From JANNNX01 sp031398745 (GTDB lineage Bacteria > Actinomycetota > Acidimicrobiia > Acidimicrobiales > CADCSY01): DNA of 64,000 nucleotides. The stretch covers positions 26,466-90,465 of the forward strand of contig JANNNX010000057.1 of the NCBI GenBank assembly GCA_031398745.1, given 5' to 3'. The notes under the pieces were generated by a model. It saw only the letters and a program-made list of their open reading frames with translations, made no database searches and was not told the origin of the DNA. Both the position numbers and the translations under genes were made by a program. Positions 58,813-64,000 of this stretch are shown here, in pieces (positions within the stretch are counted from its first letter, which is position 1; each line of letters opens with the position of its first letter).

Positions 58813-59409
58813 TCACCCACCTGCCGAAAGCCCCAGCTCGACGCCCCGGCGGAGGCGGGACACGTTCTCGGCGTGGCGGACGACCAGTACCGCGGCGATG
58901 GCGGCGCTGAGGGCGACCTCGGCACCGGGGCGCCCGCGGGCGGCGGTCACCACCGGCAGCGCGGCGGCGACGGCCAGCGAGCCCACCGATGCCCGACGAG
59001 TGACCCGGACCACCACCACCCACAACACCCCCAGGCCGACGGTCACCAGTGGCAAGACCACCAAGCCGGCCCCGGCCGCGGTGGCCACCCCCTTGCCGCC
59101 TCGGAACCGCCGCTGCACGGGGGCCACGTGGCCGAGCACGGCCGCCAACGCGCACCCCAACGCCAGCGTGGAGCCCCCGACGGCGAGGCCCATGGCCGCC
59201 GCCAGTACGCCCTTGAGACCGTCGCCGAGGAGCACCTGCGCACCCGCCCGGCGCCCAGCAGTTCGGTAGACGTTGGTCGCCCCCGGGTTGCCGGAGCCCT
59301 CCCGAAGGGGATCGTGGCCCGCCCGCCGTCCGACCGCCGCCGCGATCGGCAGGGTGCCGACCAGGTACGCCGTGAGCAGCGTGAACAGGGCCAGCAGCAT
59401 CCGCCTCAT
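58813..59409 (-). CDS. plsY: Glycerol-3-phosphate acyltransferase PlsY
   Basis: A 198-residue membrane enzyme with about five helices and the three PlsY motifs: GSGNPGATNVYR, GDGLKGVLA and the VAPVQRRFRGGKGVAT loop. It transfers acyl from acyl-phosphate to glycerol-3-phosphate in phospholipid synthesis. ATG 59409 gives the standard length. Gap to galU is 33 bp. It is divergent from the FmdB gene. Confidence 0.9.
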   Translation of the reverse strand: MRRMLLALFTLLTAYLVGTLPIAAAVGRRAGHDPLREGSGNPGATNVYRTAGRRAGAQVLLGDGLKGVLAAAMGLAVGGSTLALGCALAAVLGHVAPVQRRFRGGKGVATAAGAGLVVLPLVTVGLGVLWVVVVRVTRRASVGSLAVAAALPVVTAARGRPGAEVALSAAIAAVLVVRHAENVSRLRRGVELGLSAGG

Positions 59410-59472
59410 CGTAGGAACCCCAGGTCGCCGGTACACTCTCGGCTCCGCCGACGCCCGAAAGGAGGTCCCCCG

Positions 59473-59814
59473 ATGCCCACCTACGAGTACGCCTGCAAGA
59501 GCTGCGGCGAGCGACTCGAAGTCGTCCAGCGCTTTAGCGACGACCCGCTCACCGAGTGCCCCGCCTGCCAGGGCGAGCTGCGCAAGGTCTACGGCAGCAT
59601 CGGCGTGTCCTTCAAGGGCAGCGGCTTCTACAAGACCGACAGCCGCAGCTCGTCGTCGGCCGCCAAGGCGGCCTCGCCCGGCTCGGAGGGCAGTGGTCAG
59701 TCGTCCGACAGCTCGGGCGAGGGGTCCTCCTCCTCCGATACCAAGGCCACGGAGCCCAAGACCTCCGACACTTCGGCGTCCCCCGCCACGCCGGCCAAGG
59801 CCGCCTCGGCCTGA
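59473..59814 (+). CDS. FmdB-family zinc-ribbon protein with Ser-rich tail
   Basis: A 113-residue protein. The N-terminal zinc ribbon (MPTYEYACKSCGERLEV, then TECPACQGEL) is followed by GSIGVSFKGSGFYKTDS, the family end. Residues 58-113 are a low-complexity Ser/Ala/Lys tail. Role in regulation or membrane targeting is unproven. AAAGGAGGT gives a strong ribosome-binding site and TACACT (59432) may be the -10. Confidence 0.85.
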   Translation: MPTYEYACKSCGERLEVVQRFSDDPLTECPACQGELRKVYGSIGVSFKGSGFYKTDSRSSSSAAKAASPGSEGSGQSSDSSGEGSSSSDTKATEPKTSDTSASPATPAKAASA

Positions 59815-59878
59815 CCTGCTCTTCCTCCTCTCCACCCGCACCTCCCCCTCTGGCCCCGTCCTGGGAGAGGTGCGCCTC

Positions 59879-60526
59879 ATGTCGTCGTCACGTCGATCAC
59901 CGACCATCCGCCGGGTCCGAGCCCGCCTGCGGGGGCGAGCCGGGCCGTACTGGGTGCTCTCGATCGGCCTGGCTCTGAGTACCTCGGTGGTGGTCGGCCG
60001 GCTCAGTGCCGAGGCCATCGACGCCCGTGCCCGATGGGGAGAGAGCCGACCCACGCTGGTGGCCCGGGTCAACCTGCCGGCCGGCCACCGACTCACCGCC
60101 GGCGACACCGAGTTGGTCGACTGGCCCGTGGCGGTGGTTCCCGACGGGGCGTTGGCGGGCGGGGCGGAGGGTCGGGTACTGCGAGGCCCGGTCCGCCGGG
60201 GTGAGGCACTGGTCGACGCCCGCCTCGACACCGGCCAGGGCTCGGCCACCGCCGCCCTGGTCCCGGCCGGGCAGCGAGCGGTGGCAGTGCCCCAGGGCCC
60301 GGCTCGACCACCTCTCGATGTCGGTGACCGGGTCGACCTGGTGGCCAGCTTCGAGCTCGACCAAGCCACCACCGACTCGCCGACGGTGACGGTGGCCCGG
60401 GGCGCGCCGGTGCTGGCCGTCGACGACGTGGCAGTGACGGTGGCGGTGCCGACCGACGACGTGGAGCGGGTGGCCTACGCCCTGACCGCCGGCGACGTCA
60501 CCCTGGCCCTCGCCGGCCCTCGCTGA
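59879..60526 (+). CDS. SAF-domain protein, CpaB/FlgA-like
   Basis: A 215-residue protein with an N-terminal transmembrane helix (YWVLSIGLALSTSVVVGRLS) and a SAF domain (ARVNLPAGHRLTAGDTELVD, then VLRGPVRRGEALVDARL). These resemble CpaB/RcpC proteins of Flp or tad pili, but no other pilus genes are here, so the role is open. ATG 59879 follows GAGAGG. Confidence 0.65.
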   Translation: MSSSRRSPTIRRVRARLRGRAGPYWVLSIGLALSTSVVVGRLSAEAIDARARWGESRPTLVARVNLPAGHRLTAGDTELVDWPVAVVPDGALAGGAEGRVLRGPVRRGEALVDARLDTGQGSATAALVPAGQRAVAVPQGPARPPLDVGDRVDLVASFELDQATTDSPTVTVARGAPVLAVDDVAVTVAVPTDDVERVAYALTAGDVTLALAGPR

Positions 60527-60545
60527 CGAGGGGGCTCGGTCCCGG

Positions 60546-61931
60546 CTACGAACCCGACAGGGAGACGTCGCGGATGGCGAGGCTCACCGACCCGGTGCCG
60601 CCCGGGAGCCACTCGAGGTCGCCACCCACGGCCACGATGTCGAGGAGCATCCGTTGCAACGACGAGGCGATGGTGATCTCCCGCACCGGCTCGGCCGGCT
60701 CGCCGCCTCGGATCATCACGCCCTCGGCCCCGACCGAGAAGTCGCCGCTCACCGGGTTGACGCCCGAGTGCAGGCCGGTGACGCCTTGGACCAGGAGCCC
60801 GTCGCCGATCGAGGCCAGCAGCGCCGGCTGGTCGAGCGAGCCGGGGACGACCGCGAGCGCTCGGGCCCCGACGCCGGGCGTCGAGCTGTAGCCCCGAACC
60901 GCCGACGCCGTCGAGGTCGTGCCCGCCTTGCGGGCCGACCAGGTGTCGTAGAGGAAGCGCTGCAGAACGCCGCCCTCGAACAGGACGTTGCGGCGCGAGG
61001 CCAGCCCCTCGCCGTCGAACGGATCGGCGGCCAGGGTGGCGGGGTTGGTGGGATCGTCGACCAGGGTCAGGAGGGGCGCGGCCACCGTCTCGCCGACCCG
61101 GTTGGCGAACAACGACCGGCCCTTCAGCACCGACTCGCCCGACAAGGTCGCCCCGATGATGCCGAGGAAGGCGGCGGTGATCTCGGGCTCGAGCACCACC
61201 GTGAGACGTTGGGTGGGGGCCTGGCGGGCGCCCAGCATCCGGGTGGCGCGGGTGACGGCGTCGAGGGCGGCCTCGTCGAGGTCGAGCTCGTCGGGGTGGC
61301 GGCCGACCGACACGCCGCCGCCGGTCTGGGTCTCGTCGCCGTCGCCGGCCAGGGCCAGCACGGCTACGTAGCTGGTGGTGGAAGACCCGACCGCCCGGAT
61401 GCCCCGGCTCGAGACGATGGCCCCGGTGCCGATCGAGTCGCCGTAGGAGGCATTGCGGGTCCCCCGGATGCGGGGATCGCCGGCTCGCACCCGACGCTCG
61501 AGTTCGAGGGCGAGGGCGACCTTGCGGTCGGTGGGGACCGAGGCCAGGTCGGCCCGGTGAACGTCGAGCTCCGGCGCCGGCACGCCGTCGGGGTCGGCCA
61601 GACCGTTGGCCTCATCCGCGGTGGCGAAGGCGACGTTGTCGCGGGCTTCGGCCAGGGTCTCGGCCAGAACCTCGGGATCGAGGCTGCCGGCATAGGCGAA
61701 GCCTTGGCGACCGTCGACCACCACCCGCACCCCGATCCCCGCCGAGGTCGCCTGGGACAGAGACTCGATGCCGCCGTCGTAGGCCACCACTGACGTCCGC
61801 TGGCTGCGGGCCACGAACGCCTCGACCTCCTCGCCGTCGCGGGCCCAGCTCACGATCCGGTCGGCTAGCCCCAACAGCACCTCGGGGTCGCTCGCCCGGT
61901 CGACCTCGGCCGACACCGGGGAAGCGGTCAC
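60546..61931 (-). CDS. pmbA: TldE/PmbA-family protein
   Basis: A 461-residue member of the TldD/PmbA (U62) family without an HExxxH motif, the TldE partner type. Marks are GIGVRVVVDGRQGFAYAGSL and GVNPVSGDFSVGAEGVMIRG. With TldD it forms a heterodimeric protease that cleaves unfolded peptides or matures ribosomally made peptides. ATG 61931 overlaps the tldD stop (ATGA). Confidence 0.87.
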   Translation of the reverse strand: MTASPVSAEVDRASDPEVLLGLADRIVSWARDGEEVEAFVARSQRTSVVAYDGGIESLSQATSAGIGVRVVVDGRQGFAYAGSLDPEVLAETLAEARDNVAFATADEANGLADPDGVPAPELDVHRADLASVPTDRKVALALELERRVRAGDPRIRGTRNASYGDSIGTGAIVSSRGIRAVGSSTTSYVAVLALAGDGDETQTGGGVSVGRHPDELDLDEAALDAVTRATRMLGARQAPTQRLTVVLEPEITAAFLGIIGATLSGESVLKGRSLFANRVGETVAAPLLTLVDDPTNPATLAADPFDGEGLASRRNVLFEGGVLQRFLYDTWSARKAGTTSTASAVRGYSSTPGVGARALAVVPGSLDQPALLASIGDGLLVQGVTGLHSGVNPVSGDFSVGAEGVMIRGGEPAEPVREITIASSLQRMLLDIVAVGGDLEWLPGGTGSVSLAIRDVSLSGS

Positions 61932-63319
61932 GCCGCGGTACCACCGATGGTCATGGCTGCCACCCGCAGGGTGGGCTGGCCGACGCCGACCGGCACCGAC
62001 TGCCCGTCCTTGCCGCAGGTCCCGCCACCCACGCCCATGGCGAAGTCGTCGCCCACCGCGTCGATGGCCCGGAGCACCTCGGGCCCGTTGCCGATGAGGT
62101 TGCCCTCCCGCAGCGGCTCGGTGATCTGGCCGTCCTCGATGAGGTAGCTCTCGGCCATGCCGAAGACGAAGTCGCCGGTAGCGGTGTTGACCTGCCCGCC
62201 GCCGAGCCGGGCCACGTAGACCCCGTGGTCGGTGCCAGCCACGATGGCGGCCGGATCCTCGCGGCCCCCCAGGAGGAAGGTGTTGGTCATCCGCACCATC
62301 GGCAAGTGCTTGTAGCTCTGGCGGCGCCCGTTGCCCGACGAGGCCCGACCCTCCTGGCGCGAGCGCAGGAGGTCGTACATGTAGTCGGTGAGGACGCCGT
62401 CATCGATGAGCACGTTCGACCCCGCCGGGTGGCCCTCGTCATCGATCGCGGCGGTGCCCCACTCGCCCCCGATGGTCCCGTCGTCGACCAGGGTCACCCC
62501 TGGGCTCGCCACCCGCTGGCCGACCCGGTCCCGGAACACCGAGGCCCCCTTGCCGACCAGGTCGGCCTCGAGGCCGTGCCCACACGCCTCGTGGAACAGC
62601 ACGCCACCACTGCCGGGGCCGATGACCACCGGCAGCGAACCCGAGGGCGCGGGTCGGGCGGCGAGCTTCCGCAGCGCCCGCTCGGCGGCCAGCCGGGCGA
62701 TCTCCTCGGCCGGGTGCTCGTCGAACAGCTCCCAGCCCACGGTGGCCGCGGCCGCCTCGAAGCCGGTCTGCATCCCGGTGTCGCCCAGGGCCACGCAGCT
62801 CACCACCAGCCGGGTCCGCACCTGGTCGTCTTCGGCGAAGAGGCCGTCGCTGTTGGCCACCAGGATGCGCCGGCGGGTGTCGCCGTAGCCGGCGCTGACC
62901 TGGCGGATGGCATCGCCGGCCGAACGTGCCGCCTCGTCGGCCCGACTGAGCAACTCCACCTTGGCCGCCTTGGACACGTCCTCGGGCTGGATCCGCACCG
63001 CCCCCGGCGTCACCACCCGGCGCTCGAGGGTGGCCACCCGGGTGCCGCCCCCGCCCTGGCGGGCCGCGGCCCCGGCGGCTTCGGCGGCCGCTAGTAGGCC
63101 GGCGGGGTCGAGGGCGGCAGTGTGGGCGAAGCCGGTGGTGTCGCCGACCACCACCCGGATGCCGGCCCCCCGATCACGACCCGAGGTCAGCTCCTCGATG
63201 CGCCCGTCGTCGAGCCGCACCGTCGTCGAACGTCGGTCCTCCACGAAGATCTCAGCCAGATCGCCGCCGTGGCGAAGCGCTTCGTGCAGGACCCCTTGCA
63301 CCACCGCCGGTTCGAGCAT
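61928..63319 (-). CDS. tldD: TldD-family metalloprotease
   Basis: A 463-residue zinc protease subunit. HEACGH (in LFHEACGHGLEADLVGKGAS) binds zinc; EWGTAAIDDEGHPAG and GRRQSYKHLPMVRMTNTFL continue the catalytic core. Start ATG 63319 lies 6 nt behind CACACT. A longer frame to 63964 on this strand overlaps the PAP2 gene and shows no family similarity. Works with the PmbA-type partner downstream. Confidence 0.9.
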   Translation of the reverse strand: MLEPAVVQGVLHEALRHGGDLAEIFVEDRRSTTVRLDDGRIEELTSGRDRGAGIRVVVGDTTGFAHTAALDPAGLLAAAEAAGAAARQGGGGTRVATLERRVVTPGAVRIQPEDVSKAAKVELLSRADEAARSAGDAIRQVSAGYGDTRRRILVANSDGLFAEDDQVRTRLVVSCVALGDTGMQTGFEAAAATVGWELFDEHPAEEIARLAAERALRKLAARPAPSGSLPVVIGPGSGGVLFHEACGHGLEADLVGKGASVFRDRVGQRVASPGVTLVDDGTIGGEWGTAAIDDEGHPAGSNVLIDDGVLTDYMYDLLRSRQEGRASSGNGRRQSYKHLPMVRMTNTFLLGGREDPAAIVAGTDHGVYVARLGGGQVNTATGDFVFGMAESYLIEDGQITEPLREGNLIGNGPEVLRAIDAVGDDFAMGVGGGTCGKDGQSVPVGVGQPTLRVAAMTIGGTAA

Positions 63320-63385
63320 CGGGCAAGTGTGCCAGCAGCCGGGTCCAGATCTCGTCGGTCGGAGCGAGGACCTACGCTCGCCCCG

Positions 63386-64000
63386 GTGCGTTCGTCCCTC
63401 GCTGCGTCCTCGCTTCGGCCGGAGGGCGAGAACGAGGCCACGGCAGGGGCCGCTGGTCGCCGCGTGGGCCGCCTCCGGTGGTGGAAGGAGGTGTCGTTCA
63501 TCGTCGCCTTCTACCTGGTGTACTCCTGGATCCGGAACCAATTCGGGTCGGAGTCGGTCGGCCCCGGCGTGGCCTTCGCCCACGCCAAGGAGATCATCGC
63601 CCTGGAGAAGGCGATCGGCTCCTACCACGAAGAGGCCATCCAGCAGGCCTTCCTCGGCTTCGACTGGTTCATCAAGTCGGTGAACGTCTTCTACGGCACG
63701 CTCCACTTCGCGGCCACCGGCGGGATGCTGCTGCTGATCTACCTCCGCCACCGCTCCGACTACCCCCGGTGGCGCACGACACTGGCCTGGACCACCGGTC
63801 TGGCTCTGATCGGTTTCGCCACCTACCCCCTCCTCCCGCCCCGGCTGCTGCCCGCCCACTACGGCTTCGTCGACACCCTCGAGGTCTACGGCGGGCCGGG
63901 GTGGGTTTTGCACGGGGGGTTGAATGTGGGGTGCAACCAGTTGGCGGCGCAGGCGAGCCAGCACGTCGGGTGGGGGCGGGGGGGTGGTGTGGGCGCTCGG
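63386..64000 (+). CDS. PAP2-superfamily phosphatase (PAP2_3-like), cut by right edge
   Basis: About 205 residues without a stop before the edge. It has five or so hydrophobic segments (SFIVAFYLVYSWIRNQFG, GTLHFAATGGMLLLIYL, LALIGFATYPLLPPRLLP). This is the PAP2_3 layout of membrane phosphatases and inositolphosphotransferases. The expected PSLH-type motif reads ASQH in the last 60 bases, and the final ~110 bases are G/T-rich and unlike the rest, so sequence quality or an early contig end is suspected there. GTG 63386 follows TACGCT (63373-63378) by 7 nt. Confidence 0.6.
   Translation, partial: MRSSLAASSLRPEGENEATAGAAGRRVGRLRWWKEVSFIVAFYLVYSWIRNQFGSESVGPGVAFAHAKEIIALEKAIGSYHEEAIQQAFLGFDWFIKSVNVFYGTLHFAATGGMLLLIYLRHRSDYPRWRTTLAWTTGLALIGFATYPLLPPRLLPAHYGFVDTLEVYGGPGWVLHGGLNVGCNQLAAQASQHVGWGRGGGVGAR

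Noticed and set aside
61928..63964. Longer version of the TldD frame reaching 63964
   Set aside because: TldD similarity starts at 63319; the extension is antisense to the PAP2 gene and shows no family features.

Overview
The window is a gene-dense, very GC-rich actinobacterial chromosome segment. Gene content fits the class Acidimicrobiia (Iamia/Ilumatobacter-like): a DUF1800/DUF1501 pair whose DUF1501 member carries GYW repeats, a heliorhodopsin, a SepX/GlpR-like membrane protein beside moaC and galU, and many ATG/GTG starts that sit 6-10 nt behind a TANNNT hexamer, as in leaderless actinobacterial mRNAs. The taxonomic placement is inference. No rRNA, CRISPR array, insertion sequence or prophage is visible; the one tRNA is tRNA-Ala(CGC).

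Layout. 1-3.4 kb: divergent cysS (cut by the edge) and valS, then a short MscS channel. 3.5-19.3 kb: a catabolic/accessory stretch with two tandem acyl-CoA-dehydrogenase-type flavin monooxygenases, the DUF1800/DUF1501 pair, an intradiol ring-cleavage dioxygenase, a MarR regulator divergent from a bicupin protein, GH43, nitroreductase, VOC protein, MFS exporter, an AroH-fold protein lacking catalytic residues, cytochrome P450, amidohydrolase and an LLM flavin oxidoreductase. 19.3-23.9 kb: a complete branched-chain amino-acid-type ABC operon (livHMGFK), whose livH seems to lack a canonical start codon. 24.0-29.9 kb: a tight operon of CbxX-type AAA ATPase, a solute-binding-like protein, a lipoprotein fusing solute-binding and von Willebrand A domains, a coiled-coil membrane protein and PspA/IM30. 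This is the best candidate here for a poorly described system.

29.9-37.5 kb: an enolase-superfamily enzyme with an ADP-forming acyl-CoA synthetase, an HNH/DUF222 protein, and an OsmC - gentisate 1,2-dioxygenase - fumarylacetoacetate-hydrolase operon for the gentisate route, followed by a C-rich intergenic region with a long palindrome. 37.5-47.7 kb: pepN, a hemerythrin-like protein, zur, znuB and znuC, then znuA about 3 kb away, separated from znuCB by a PhoX-type phosphatase and a heliorhodopsin. Sites resembling Zur boxes precede both zinc loci. An MFS gene divergent from znuA is frameshifted. 47.7-55.3 kb: a GGDEF-EAL protein, a secreted 5'-nucleotidase that shares promoter architecture with phoX, a class-A-like serine hydrolase without the omega-loop glutamate, and a three-gene ABC-2 exporter.

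55.3-64 kb: two small membrane or secreted proteins, tRNA-Ala, SepX/GlpR-like, moaC, galU, plsY, an FmdB zinc ribbon, a SAF-domain protein, the tldE/tldD pair and a PAP2-family gene running off the right edge. The last ~110 bases look degraded. Most of the window is chromosomal and orderly; the strongest leads are the heliorhodopsin locus, the AAA/vWA/PspA operon, the shared phosphate-type promoters and the intergenic palindrome.
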